Positions 55,271-63,983 of a stretch of DNA of 64,000 bases are shown in pieces. How positions within the stretch are numbered: the first letter of the stretch is position 1; each line of letters begins with the position of its first letter. The notes below the pieces were generated by a model. That model was not told the DNA's origin, did not search any database, and worked only from the letters and a program-made list of their open reading frames with translations. The position numbers were made by a program, and so were the translations under genes. Source of the DNA: Rheinheimera sp. (GTDB lineage Bacteria > Pseudomonadota > Gammaproteobacteria > Enterobacterales > Alteromonadaceae); NCBI RefSeq assembly GCF_030690345.1, contig NZ_JAUYGV010000007.1:827782-891781 (forward strand), in the 5' to 3' direction.

Positions 55271-55765
55271 TTACTTATTATTGAGCTGAATAATTACTGC
55301 TGTATCTTCTGCTGCCGTGACATAACGTGCAGCGCAAAAGGCGTTGCCGATAGCCGGATGCGGTAATAGCATTAGCACTGCATAGCAACCGCTGTCTCCT
55401 TGCAGGGACTGCAAATCAAGCTTCACTACCGGCTGACCGCTGCGGACCATACTGCCCGGAGCAATTAATGTTATGACACCTTTACCGTTACAGTTTGCCA
55501 GGCTGCGGGGTAAATCCAGTTGAGCGGTTAAGCCACTGCTGTGTCTGAAACGTAACCGGCGGTTACTTTGCAGACAAGCACTGTAGTGCCCTGCAAAAGG
55601 CGCTACCAGTGTACCGTGCTGTAGTTTGATACACAAAGCCAGCGCTAAGACATTTGCGTTATATAACAGATCCGGATGTACGCTTAATGGCGAGATCATT
55701 CCGCTGGCCGGGCTTTTGACGGCGATACCGTCAAGTCCGGTCAATTGTGGTAGCCAGGTTAACAA
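55271..55765 (-). CDS. PTS EIIA-glucose-like protein lacking the phospho-acceptor histidine
   Basis: The 164 residues align in layout with the Crr-type EIIA barrel: VKSPASGMISPLSVHPD (about 17-33), GTLVAPFAGHYSACLQSNRRLRFRHSSG (in two parts, about 55-82) and PGSMVRSGQPVVKLDL (about 103-118). The position where the VHFGIDTV motif holds the phosphorylated His in Crr reads LTAQLDLPRS here, with no His. It is therefore probably a regulatory or binding relative, not a phosphocarrier. It starts the dapE cluster, 5 bases before yffB. Confidence 0.75.
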   Translation of the reverse strand: MLTWLPQLTGLDGIAVKSPASGMISPLSVHPDLLYNANVLALALCIKLQHGTLVAPFAGHYSACLQSNRRLRFRHSSGLTAQLDLPRSLANCNGKGVITLIAPGSMVRSGQPVVKLDLQSLQGDSGCYAVLMLLPHPAIGNAFCAARYVTAAEDTAVIIQLNNK

Positions 55766-56366
55766 CGGCAGTATATCCGTAAAGTGATTTGGGTCCTTAT
55801 CCTAATCCAGGTTGCTGCCCGGACTCAAGAGATCATCTTGCCATCGGCAGCTTTGCTGCGGCGATATCCGTTGTCAGCTGCGGTAAATCAAAGACGTTAA
55901 TTTTGGCAAATATGACAATTTAACACATTCAATATGAATTTTTGTTGAACTCTGTATTTTGGTTGGCAAATAACCTGACACCAGCGGCCGTTTCAGCACC
56001 CTGTATAGGTTTGGGTTGTCCACAGATTTTGTGGATAACTTTGTGTGTAACACTGTTTAACGTTGCTATCTTTCTGTAAGTTAATAGTATTTTGTATTGG
56101 CATATTTTTTGTTAGGTTGGGTTTAACTTAAAGCCGCTATTAATAGCAATAAAAAAGTAGTTTCAGTACCTGCCAATGCTTAAATGCGCTGCTGTTATCA
56201 GTTATATCGCTGAAAATCCGGCTTGTAACTGATTTATTGTGTAGATTTCTGCACGCTAGTGCCAGGCGATGCAGCTCGCGCATGGATGGCTGAAGCCGTT
56301 GCAGAGGTAACAGAGCCGATTTTATGCTATCGTTTGAACAGAAGTTTGACGAAGTTGGGGGTGGTA
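55766..56366. other. 600-bp intergenic region, AT-rich, with an inverted pair of DnaA-box-like sites
   Basis: No gene was found here. A hairpin with arms GGCAGC and GCTGC is near 55855-55870. TTGTCCACA (56016-56024, one mismatch to the DnaA box) and TGTGGATAA (56030-56038, a perfect box on the minus strand) form an inverted pair with 5 bases between them. An AT-rich run follows (about 56080-56170). It contains the promoters of the flanking divergent genes, the EIIA-like gene and yfbV, but I could not place -35/-10 boxes securely. Confidence 0.55.
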
Positions 56367-56813
56367 ATGCAGTATCCGCTTTATACGACCTTGCGGGCAG
56401 GGCGCGAATACAGTAAGCAGTGGCCAGCTAAGGCCGAGTTGAACAGCTTATTTGTAGAAAATAAGGTTATTTTGCTTACTGCAATAGCATGGCGCTATTT
56501 ACCTGCGCTGGCATTGCTCAGTGCAGTAATCCAACTTAGTTATTTGGGTATGTCACATTTGCCGCAAATTTTAACTATGTTGCTTTTTCTGGCCGGTTTA
56601 CCCTTGCAGGGCTGGTATTGGCTGGGAGTTCGCTCAGCAACACCGTTACCGCCGTCTATTGCCGCCTGGTATCAACACATCAGCCAACAAATGCAGCAGC
56701 ATGGCATTAAGTTGGCGCCGGTATCACAACCCGGTTGTTATCGGGATTTGGCCTTATTACTGCAAAAAGCCTACCAGCAGTTGGATAAAACCTTTATTAA
56801 ACAGTGGCTGTAA
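56367..56813 (+). CDS. yfbV: UPF0208 membrane protein YfbV (DUF412)
   Basis: This 148-residue protein (E. coli 151) has two TM helices (about 40-60 and 68-88), starting QYPLYTTLRAGREYSKQWP, which is a signature of DUF412. YfbV of E. coli influences Ter macrodomain placement. The ATG at 56367 follows GGGGGTGG; the frame stays open to 56259 but that part lacks family similarity. Confidence 0.92.
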   Translation: MQYPLYTTLRAGREYSKQWPAKAELNSLFVENKVILLTAIAWRYLPALALLSAVIQLSYLGMSHLPQILTMLLFLAGLPLQGWYWLGVRSATPLPPSIAAWYQHISQQMQQHGIKLAPVSQPGCYRDLALLLQKAYQQLDKTFIKQWL

Positions 56814-56837
56814 TACCTTACAGCCACCAAAGACAGC

Positions 56838-57644
56838 TTAGTTAAACACGGACCACACCGGCGCATGATCGGATGGTCGTTCTATGCCGCGTAGTTCATA
56901 GTCAATGTCGCTTTCAATGCAACGCTGAGCCAATGGTGCTGTGGCCATTACGACATCTATGCGCAGGCCGCGATTATCATCAAAACCCTTAGAGCGATAA
57001 TCAAACCAGCTGTACTTTGCGTCGGCTGTCGGATGCAAGGCACGGAAAGTATCAATCAGGCCCCAGTCCTTCAAACGTTGCAGCCAGGCACGTTCTTCCG
57101 GCAAAAATGAGGTTTTGCCTTCCCGTAGCCAGCGTTTAGCGTTGGCTTCACCAATGCCGATATCTAAATCAATCGGAGAAATATTAATATCGCCAATAAC
57201 AGCGACCAGCTCGTCCGGTGTATGGTGGCTAAGCAGATACTGTTGTAAATCGGCATAAAACCGTGTTTTGGCGGGAAATTTGACCGGATGTTCACGGTTC
57301 TCACCTTGTGGAAAATAACCGTTCAGCAGCGTTAGCGGCGTGCCGTCGGCCATGGCAAAGCTGCCAATAAGCATGCGCCGCTGCGCGTCTGCTTCATCGG
57401 TCGGGAAGCCATATTGCATCTTTAGCGCCGGTTGCTTACTTAAAATGGCAACGCCGTAGTGGCCTTTCTGGCCAAAATGGTACACGTGATAACCCATTGC
57501 CTGTACATCGGCCAGCGGGAACTCATCGTCATGTACTTTTATTTCCTGCAAACCGATAATATCCGGCTGATGTTTGTCTATCAATGCTTGTAACTGATGC
57601 AATCTGGCGCGGATACCATTGATGTTAAAAGAAATAATTTTCAT
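56838..57644 (-). CDS. xthA: Exodeoxyribonuclease III
   Basis: The 268 residues (same as E. coli) hold the EEP nuclease motifs: [14 protein letters not shown] (Asn), [13 protein letters not shown] (catalytic Glu), [13 protein letters not shown] (Asp, Asn) and PSDHAPVW (catalytic His). It repairs abasic sites and removes 3' blocks. Convergent with yfbV. Confidence 0.96.
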   Translation of the reverse strand: MKIISFNINGIRARLHQLQALIDKHQPDIIGLQEIKVHDDEFPLADVQAMGYHVYHFGQKGHYGVAILSKQPALKMQYGFPTDEADAQRRMLIGSFAMADGTPLTLLNGYFPQGENREHPVKFPAKTRFYADLQQYLLSHHTPDELVAVIGDINISPIDLDIGIGEANAKRWLREGKTSFLPEERAWLQRLKDWGLIDTFRALHPTADAKYSWFDYRSKGFDDNRGLRIDVVMATAPLAQRCIESDIDYELRGIERPSDHAPVWSVFN

Positions 57645-57765
57645 ATTGCTGCTGGCCCTTAGTCTGTTAAATGCGGCAAAGTGGTTGGATCATAACACTT
57701 TATCTGCTGCTGTGGCACAATGACAACCTAAGTGTTACCGATAAGTCAGCCGCCGGAGTAGTTCT

Positions 57766-58470
57766 TTGTCAGCCTTAGTTGTAGAAAGCGAGTCATTCAG
57801 TTATAGCGTGCATTACAGTGCCAGAAGGCGCAGCGTGGCGTTGCAAATTAAACAAGGCCAGCTGACGGTACGGGCACCGCTGGGTTATGGCCTTGCTGAT
57901 GTTAAAACACTGGTAGAACAAAAACAGCTGTGGATCTTAAAGCATCTGCAGCAGAGCGCCGCGCAGCTGAAACCAGATTGGCTGGCGCTGCAGCAGGTGC
58001 CGTTGCTTGGCACTATGCTGACTCTGGAGTTACGCCGTGCGGTAAAATCGTCGGTAGACCTGTGCAACGACAGGCTGGTTGTTACCGTATCTTGCCGTAC
58101 GCAGGCCAGCGACTATAACAACCGCGTCCAGGCATTATTGCAACAGTGGTATAAAACACAGGCCGTAAACTGGTTTACCGAACGGGTTGGCTATTGGCAA
58201 AACAGGATGCAGCTTAAGGCAGCAGACCTGGTGATTGGCAACTGGCGGACGAAGTGGGGCTATTGTAAAAATACAGCACAGCTGGGGTTTAACTGGCGCT
58301 TGTTGATGGCTCCTGCCTGGGTGGCAGACTATGTGGTGGTGCATGAGCTGGCCCATCTTAAACACCTGAATCATTCACCACGTTTTTGGCAGTTGGTCGC
58401 AGAGCATTATCCTCAGGCTGAGCAGGCAAAAATCTGGCTCAGGCAGCATCAATATGAGCTGGAACTGTAA
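57766..58470 (+). CDS. YgjP-type metallopeptidase-like protein (DUF45)
   Basis: This 234-residue protein has the zinc motif VHELAHLKHLNHSPRFW (about 190-206) and the WRTKWGYCK segment (about 161-169) of the YgjP/DUF45 family. The protease activity and substrate are not established. The start is a TTG at 57766 with GGAG 8 bases upstream. Divergent from xthA. Confidence 0.88.
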   Translation: MSALVVESESFSYSVHYSARRRSVALQIKQGQLTVRAPLGYGLADVKTLVEQKQLWILKHLQQSAAQLKPDWLALQQVPLLGTMLTLELRRAVKSSVDLCNDRLVVTVSCRTQASDYNNRVQALLQQWYKTQAVNWFTERVGYWQNRMQLKAADLVIGNWRTKWGYCKNTAQLGFNWRLLMAPAWVADYVVVHELAHLKHLNHSPRFWQLVAEHYPQAEQAKIWLRQHQYELEL

Positions 58471-58498
58471 AAAAAAGCGCCGATACTAAGATCGGCGC
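58469..58498 (-). terminator. Rho-independent terminator acting on the minus strand
   Basis: GCGCCGAT (58477-58484), loop ACTAAG, ATCGGCGC (58491-58498), with eight A on the left (58469-58476). Only minus-strand RNA gets the U-tract after the stem, although the adjacent genes (the YgjP-type gene and deoC) both run on the plus strand. It would end transcription coming leftward from the response-regulator gene through deoC. Confidence 0.75.
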
Positions 58499-58721
58499 AA
58501 ACACTAGGACATCGAAACAGGAGAGAACAGTTACTACTTAACAACTACTGCTAAATAGGACTGCGACCGTGCGGAATAATTCAAAATACTTTCAATTATT
58601 TTTTCTCTGACGGGTTTTGCTTTCTTGTCGGTATTTGGTTTAAGCTCCACGCCATCAACAGAGTGCATATAAATAATGATCAGACAGCCTGTACGGCTGC
58701 GATATTACCGGACCCAAACCT

Positions 58722-59450
58722 ATGACGAATCTATTACGCCTGCAGCAGCTGGCGAAATTGCTTGATATCACCAGATTAAACGACACTGAAACTCAGAGCT
58801 CATTTACCGACTGGCTTAACAATATACCGTCGATGCCGGCTGCGGCGTATTGTGTATATCCGCAATATTTACCTGTGCTGCAAGCCTGGCCAGAGCGCCC
58901 TGCAAAGGCTGCGTTGGCAACAGTAGTGAATTTTCCTTCCGGTGATTTACCGGCTGATCTGGTTTGCGAACAAATTCAACAGGCGATTGTGGCAGGGGCA
59001 ACAGAAATTGACTGTGTGCTGCCATACAAGGCTTTACTCAGAGGTGAGCACGGGCTGGTAAAAAGTTTCCTGTATGACATACGCCAGGCCAGTGCCGGCT
59101 GCTGCCTGAAGATCATTATTGAATCCGGTGAGCTGGTAACGGCCCAGCAAGTTGCCAAAGCGACTGAGCTGGCAATTGAATGCGGAGCAGATTTCGTTAA
59201 AACCTCAACCGGTAAAGTACCGGTTGGCGTTACGCACGAGGCTGCGCGTATTATGCTGACGGTTATTGCGGCTGCAGACAGAGATATTGGTTTTAAAGCA
59301 TCCGGTGGTATCCGGACTGTGGCACAGGCATTAGATTTGCTGCAGTTGTACGAAGACATTAGCGGAAAAATTGCCACCAGCTCCGGCATGCGCATCGGAG
59401 CCAGTGCCTTGGTTAGCGAGCTGGCAGCGCAACTTGGCACTGCTGATTAG
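58722..59450 (+). CDS. deoC: Deoxyribose-phosphate aldolase
   Basis: This 242-residue barrel protein has the Schiff-base lysine in DFVKTSTGKVPVG (about 162-174), the proton-relay Asp in EIDCVLPYKALLRGE (about 94-108) and GFKASGGIRTV (about 190-200). It splits deoxyribose 5-phosphate in nucleoside catabolism. No deoABD genes are beside it. The stop overlaps that of the convergent response-regulator gene by 4 bases. Confidence 0.92.
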   Translation: MTNLLRLQQLAKLLDITRLNDTETQSSFTDWLNNIPSMPAAAYCVYPQYLPVLQAWPERPAKAALATVVNFPSGDLPADLVCEQIQQAIVAGATEIDCVLPYKALLRGEHGLVKSFLYDIRQASAGCCLKIIIESGELVTAQQVAKATELAIECGADFVKTSTGKVPVGVTHEAARIMLTVIAAADRDIGFKASGGIRTVAQALDLLQLYEDISGKIATSSGMRIGASALVSELAAQLGTAD

Positions 59451-61078
59451 CGGCGAAACTCTTCCCGTAGCTTGCCGAACTGTTGCAGTAGCTCTTTGTA
59501 GCGCACTCGGTGATGTTCCGGTAGCGGCATATTGTCGACCACGCGGAAGGTTTTTTTACAACGCTCGAATAATTCAACAGACTTCCGTTTTTGTTGGCTA
59601 TTCAGCAGTTGAATAGAAGCCTGGATCAGGTTCAGGGCACAGCCGGTATTCATCGGTGCCAGCTCTAACGCCGCTTCAAACCGGCTGACAGCGGCTGTGT
59701 AGTCACCCGTTTTATAACTTTGAATGCCGGCTTTATTTAATTCGCCAAACTGCAACTGTTTTTGGTCAACAAAACTCTGTTGATCATTAAACAAGGCCTT
59801 TAACAGCGGATTTTTCATATGTTCTGCAGGCAGTAATTGCTTTAGTGCTGTGGCTTGCTCAAATTCACCAATTTGGTTGAGTAAGAATATCGCATCCGGT
59901 AACACCTGATGCTCGTGTTGCAATTGTTCAGCAACAGCGGCATAGGTTTTCTTTGCCTGATACTGTGCACCACTGAGCGACTCCAACCTGGCCTGACACA
60001 GGTCTTCAAATAGATTAAAGTCAATCTCACGGGTCATGTTGTCGTCGCGCTTTACCCGTTGTAACGCCAGCGAGACTTCCTGCAGATAGCGGTTGCGTAT
60101 TGCGGTGTCTTCTGCACCCACAGCTGCGTCTATTATGGTGCGGATATAGTTAAGTAAATGCACAACATCCTGTTTCACGGAACGCCGGGTAATCTCATAT
60201 AGCTGCTTGCTGGCTTGAACCTGCTGCGAAACGTTGTTTAGTTCTCTGGCGATATCAAGCAACAGGTATTGCCTTGCCATATTAAACGGCGCTATTTCTG
60301 CGGCAGTTTGAATGCTGCTGAAAGCCAGTTCCGCTTCTTTTTGAGCAAGGTAAACTTGTGCCTGAATGTCATAGGCTTCAGCGAAATAGCGATTATCTTC
60401 TATCGCCTCCTGGCATAACAGTAACGACTCTTCATAACGCTGTTGCTCAAAACAGAGCCTGGCTTGCAGCAGCAAGGCCCAGCCGTTACGTCGTTGTGAC
60501 AATGTCGCTTGTAATATTTGCTCTGCTTGGTTGTATTGTTGCTGGGCGATTAAATTTTCGACTAACACCCGCTTGCAAAATTGCTGGTAGCGGCCTTCGC
60601 TGGCAATTTCCTGCTCACACAAGCCAATGACCTGCTCAGCTTGCTGGTCAAACAGCGCTTGATATAAAGCGGCTAACTGAGTTTTCTTGCGCTTGATGCG
60701 TTGGATCCTGCTGCGCAATACATTTTGTGAGAAAGGTTTAACTAAATAATCATCCGGCTCCAGCTCTACCGCACTCATTACCATAGGAACGCTGTTCTCG
60801 CCGGTAACCAACATAAAAATGCTGTGCGGGGCCAGTAATTTTTTTTCGCGTAAATCTTCCAGCAGTTGCTTGCCGTTTTTGCCGATGCCTAAGTGATAAT
60901 CAACAAATAAAATGTCGTAGCTGACGTTGGCGCATTTTGCCAAAGCTTGCTCGCCGGTAGGGGCGAAAGCAACATTGGTAGCACCCATAGAGTAAAGGAT
61001 ACCTTTAAACATCAGCTGAAAGGCTCGTTGATCATCAACTATTAGTACCCGTTGATTCTCAAGCGTCTTGTTATCCAT
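59447..61078 (-). CDS. Response regulator with TPR output domain
   Basis: The protein has 543 residues: a receiver domain (about 7-130; phospho-acceptor Asp in DILFVDYHLG, Lys in DYLVKPFS) and about 400 residues of TPR-like helical repeats with no DNA-binding or enzymatic domain. It is similar in layout to TPR response regulators of Shewanella and Vibrio; output is probably by protein interaction. No cognate kinase is adjacent. The ATG at 61078 has GTGGTG upstream; an ATG at 61087 is an alternative. Confidence 0.88.
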   Translation of the reverse strand: MDNKTLENQRVLIVDDQRAFQLMFKGILYSMGATNVAFAPTGEQALAKCANVSYDILFVDYHLGIGKNGKQLLEDLREKKLLAPHSIFMLVTGENSVPMVMSAVELEPDDYLVKPFSQNVLRSRIQRIKRKKTQLAALYQALFDQQAEQVIGLCEQEIASEGRYQQFCKRVLVENLIAQQQYNQAEQILQATLSQRRNGWALLLQARLCFEQQRYEESLLLCQEAIEDNRYFAEAYDIQAQVYLAQKEAELAFSSIQTAAEIAPFNMARQYLLLDIARELNNVSQQVQASKQLYEITRRSVKQDVVHLLNYIRTIIDAAVGAEDTAIRNRYLQEVSLALQRVKRDDNMTREIDFNLFEDLCQARLESLSGAQYQAKKTYAAVAEQLQHEHQVLPDAIFLLNQIGEFEQATALKQLLPAEHMKNPLLKALFNDQQSFVDQKQLQFGELNKAGIQSYKTGDYTAAVSRFEAALELAPMNTGCALNLIQASIQLLNSQQKRKSVELFERCKKTFRVVDNMPLPEHHRVRYKELLQQFGKLREEFRR

Positions 61079-61226
61079 CGGCACCACATAGTATTGAAAT
61101 AAACAAACTAAGTGTCGGAAATAACCCGGTGATAAGCAAGAAGATTAATAACAATAGTAAAAATGGCAGTTTGGTGTAGGTAATAACAGAGGTAAACAAA
61201 AAAGCAGGCAGTGTGAAAATGAGAAA

Positions 61227-61311
<85 letters not shown>

Positions 61312-61429
61312 ACGAGTGGACGGCATATTATCAAACTCCGTTTTTATGTAAAGCCATTTACTCAACTTTTTTGTCTGACTGCCGATAATTCCAACAAGAA
61401 GAGACTTTTACCGGTGAACTTAGCTAAAA

Positions 61430-61906
61430 ATGACAATGGTTATCAATGAGTGGCAACTTAATGGCAAATTAAACCATGCCTTGCAAAACTCGCAACGGGC
61501 AGATTTTGCTATGTATCTTGCATGGCTTACACCTGCTGTTGATGAGTCGGCAGAGTTTTTTACACCCCAGGCAGTAACAGAGCGTATTGAGCAGAATTTA
61601 CTGCAACAACTTGGTGTGCAACAAGCCAGAGCTTTTTGCCAAACTGAGACCGATGTCAATTTAATGCAGCAACACAGTGTCGCACTGCAACAGGGCGGAT
61701 TAGCGCAATTAAAGTTAGTAACTTATCTGAATCAGCCACCGTTAACACAGTATGACAATAAAAGCCGCTTGGGCGACGACATATTGCAAAGCCTGAGCCT
61801 GCACAGCCGCAGACGCTTGCAGCAGTCGACACCGGATAAACCGGATGCCAATCCTGCCGGGCTTTATGAAGTGCTGCAACAGCTACATGGCATGAATGCG
61901 GCTTAG
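61430..61906 (+). CDS. VC2046/SO_2500 family protein
   Basis: This 158-residue soluble protein resembles the VC2046/SO_2500 family in its start (NEWQLNGKLNHALQNSQRADFAMYLAWL) and in the later DILQSL and QQLGVQQARAF segments. The family is restricted to gammaproteobacteria such as Vibrio and Shewanella and has no known role. The longest quoted match is from memory, so the assignment is moderate. Convergent with ychJ. Confidence 0.7.
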   Translation: MTMVINEWQLNGKLNHALQNSQRADFAMYLAWLTPAVDESAEFFTPQAVTERIEQNLLQQLGVQQARAFCQTETDVNLMQQHSVALQQGGLAQLKLVTYLNQPPLTQYDNKSRLGDDILQSLSLHSRRRLQQSTPDKPDANPAGLYEVLQQLHGMNAA

Positions 61907-61924
61907 CGTTATGCCGGCTGTAAG

Positions 61925-62398
61925 CTAATTGCCGGACAGTCTGTGCGGATTACACTGTTTGAACTTCTTCCCGCTGTTACAGGGGCAAGGGGAATTGCGG
62001 TTTATTTTAACCGGCGTTGTGTCTGTCAAAACACCATTAACATAATACCAGGCGTCTTCAAACACAAAGCGTGAGCGTTCAGTAAACTCGTACAGTACAT
62101 TCTGCTGCATGTAGCGGACATTGAAGCTGACATAACCCTGTTGGCTGCTTTGTTCACAAGACAGTACTTTAAGCGCGATAAAATGACTATTGGCAGCAAA
62201 AGCCGCCAAAGCCGGCTTGGGATTATCAGCGCGACGGGATAAATGATAAGTACGGTATATATAGTCAATGTCACGCAGGCAATATGCGCTGTAGCGTGAT
62301 CTCATTAATTTTTCGCAACTGTCTGCGTTGGCCATCCCGGCTAAAAAAGGTTGGCAGCAGAGCTCAAACGCTTGTGTTGAACCGCAATAACATTGCAT
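61925..62398 (-). CDS. ychJ: YchJ family protein (SEC-C motifs)
   Basis: The protein has 157 residues. An N-terminal zinc motif CYCGSTQAFELCCQPFL (3-19) and a C-terminal SEC-C motif CPCNSGKKFKQCNPH flank an NTF2-like middle domain (RSRYSAYCLRDIDYIYRTYH). This is the full YchJ layout (E. coli 152 residues). Function unknown; SEC-C motifs bind zinc and proteins. Confidence 0.92.
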   Translation of the reverse strand: MQCYCGSTQAFELCCQPFLAGMANADSCEKLMRSRYSAYCLRDIDYIYRTYHLSRRADNPKPALAAFAANSHFIALKVLSCEQSSQQGYVSFNVRYMQQNVLYEFTERSRFVFEDAWYYVNGVLTDTTPVKINRNSPCPCNSGKKFKQCNPHRLSGN

Positions 62399-62475
62399 AT
62401 TGAAACTTATTTACCGGTATAAAGCGGTCATTTTAACTTAGGTTATTAAATTTGTCGTCTGAGCATGCAACGTAA

Positions 62476-62922
62476 TTAATGTGCTACTTGTAGCTGCTGC
62501 ATTTGTTCACATTGATAAAACCAGGTGTTATTGCCTACTGCCAATTTACGGCAAGCGTCCAGTTGTAGTGCATCTAACTGGCTGGCAAAGTTAATAACAA
62601 CCTTACAGCTGGCGGAATTTAATGCTTGTTTAATTGTTGCACCCAGATCGCTGATTTGCTTTTGGTGCACGACCAAGACATTGTGTAATGACAATTGATA
62701 GTGTTCTGCCCACTCTTTATCAGGTATATAAGTGGGGGCGATCAGCAGGATCCAACCTTGCTGGTGTTGATGCTGCTGAATAAGCTGTAATAAACTGTGT
62801 CGCGAGTCATCAGAAGCCACAGCATTGCTATCGGTTACAGAATGTATTTTTAGTAAGCTGCTATCGTTATAAGCTGTCTTGGTAAAACGGTGGTATGAAT
62901 TGCCGGGTAAACGATTGTACAT
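62476..62922 (-). CDS. sulA: SulA-like cell-division inhibitor
   Basis: This 148-residue protein has the SulA core: QQGWILLIAPTYIPDKEW (about 54-71) and VLVVHQKQISDLGATIKQAL. SulA blocks FtsZ during the SOS response. The start has GAGGCTG 3-9 bases upstream and a LexA-box match 28-43 bases upstream, which strongly supports the call. The C-terminus is short compared with E. coli SulA (169). Confidence 0.82.
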   Translation of the reverse strand: MYNRLPGNSYHRFTKTAYNDSSLLKIHSVTDSNAVASDDSRHSLLQLIQQHQHQQGWILLIAPTYIPDKEWAEHYQLSLHNVLVVHQKQISDLGATIKQALNSASCKVVINFASQLDALQLDACRKLAVGNNTWFYQCEQMQQLQVAH

Positions 62923-62949
62923 ATCAGCCTCTACATGTTTATTTGTACA

Positions 62950-62965
62950 GTGTATGGATGTACAG
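62950..62965 (-). promoter_or_regulatory. LexA box upstream of sulA
   Basis: On the minus strand, CTGTACATCCATACAC fits CTGT-N8-ACAG with only the last base different, in the wider palindrome TACTGTACATCCATACACTG. It lies 28 bases before the sulA start. Confidence 0.75.
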
Positions 62966-63090
62966 TAGTTTGTCGGTGTTTAAAAAGCAAGCATATTTTG
63001 CTTTGAATATTAACTTTTTACTGGCTGGACCATTACTGCTGTAAATTTGGGTAGAATGACCGGCTTGTAGCGGAAGAGAGTCAGTGATCG

Positions 63091-63792
63091 ATGTTGTTAG
63101 AAAAGTACGTTAACCAAAGCAGTGAAGGTTTTAGTTTTAGCCGGAAACAGGCATGTGAGTTTGCCAAACAGGTGGCGACAGATTTCAATCCGATCCATGA
63201 CGAAGATGCCAAGCGCTTTTGTGTCCCCGGGGATTTGCTGTTTTCTTACTTACTTACCCGGTATGGCGTTACTGAACAACTGAGTTGTCAATTTGCCGGT
63301 ATGGTCGGTGCTGATGTCATGCTGCATTGTAAAGAGCAGGATAATCTCATCAGCATCTGTGACAGTCAGGGTAAAGTGTATTTGTCGTTGCAGCACCGCG
63401 GTGCTTGTCAGCATGATCTGGCTGTGATTGAACCGCTGATCCGCGATTATGTGAAATTCTCCGGCCAGAACTTCCCGCATATATTGCAACCTCTGATGCA
63501 GCAACATCAGGTGATGATTAACCCGACGCGGCCGCTTGTTATATATGAGAGCATGGCATTGAGCTTTAGCCGCTTACCTGAACAAAAAGTCGATTTAAGC
63601 CTGACGAAATCCTCTTTATTAGTTGAGGGCAAACGCGGTAATGCATTATTGGAGTTTGCTTTGATGGAGCAGGGCGAACAGATAGGTAAAGGTGAGAAGC
63701 GGATGATCCTGAGCAATCTGATGCCATACGATGAAGGCCAAATGCAGCAGATGGTTGCTGAATATAATAATCGTAAAGCAGCGGTTCGGTAA
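63091..63792 (+). CDS. DUF3581 family protein
   Basis: This 233-residue protein is two-part and hotdog-like. The first half resembles MaoC dehydratases (SFSRKQACEFAKQVATDFNP, IHDEDAKRFCVPGDLLFSYLL) and matches DUF3581, common in Vibrio and Shewanella. The catalytic Asp/His pair (DFNPIHDED) is present, so it could bind acyl-CoA; function is unproven. It is divergent from sulA. Confidence 0.85.
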   Translation: MLLEKYVNQSSEGFSFSRKQACEFAKQVATDFNPIHDEDAKRFCVPGDLLFSYLLTRYGVTEQLSCQFAGMVGADVMLHCKEQDNLISICDSQGKVYLSLQHRGACQHDLAVIEPLIRDYVKFSGQNFPHILQPLMQQHQVMINPTRPLVIYESMALSFSRLPEQKVDLSLTKSSLLVEGKRGNALLEFALMEQGEQIGKGEKRMILSNLMPYDEGQMQQMVAEYNNRKAAVR

Positions 63793-63847
63793 AATCTGGC
63801 ATTTTGTTTAATTAAACAGCGGTTGAGCGGTTTTCTAAAATAACCGC

Positions 63848-63875
63848 TTGCAGCAATGTAAAAACGCCCTATAAT
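63848..63875 (+). promoter_or_regulatory. Strong promoter with GC-rich discriminator (rRNA-operon-like, upstream copy)
   Basis: TTGCAG (63848-63853), 16 bases, then a perfect TATAAT (63870-63875) followed by GCGCGCC. GC-rich discriminators of this kind mark stable-RNA promoters under stringent control. Confidence 0.7.
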
Positions 63876-63955
63876 GCGCGCCATGCCACGGGGTGCTGCA
63901 GTTTGGGTGCCTCAGGTGAGTTAAGACGGTTTGCAAAAATCTTTCAAAAAGACGC

Positions 63956-63983
63956 TTGACAGACCCGCTTAAATCACTAAAAT
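63956..63983 (+). promoter_or_regulatory. Strong promoter with GC-rich discriminator (rRNA-operon-like, downstream copy)
   Basis: A perfect TTGACA (63956-63961), 16 bases, then TAAAAT (63978-63983) and GGCGCCCTCGC. An A/T-rich UP-element-like stretch (about 63935-63950) precedes the -35 box. With the copy 108 bases upstream it forms a tandem pair as in rrn operons. The transcribed genes would lie outside the window. Confidence 0.75.

Noticed and set aside
55271..55765. Calling this gene crr
   Set aside because: The phospho-acceptor histidine motif is missing and no ptsH-ptsI genes are adjacent.
56016..56170. Chromosomal replication origin
   Set aside because: Only two DnaA-like boxes, few GATC sites, and no dnaA, gidA or rnpA nearby.
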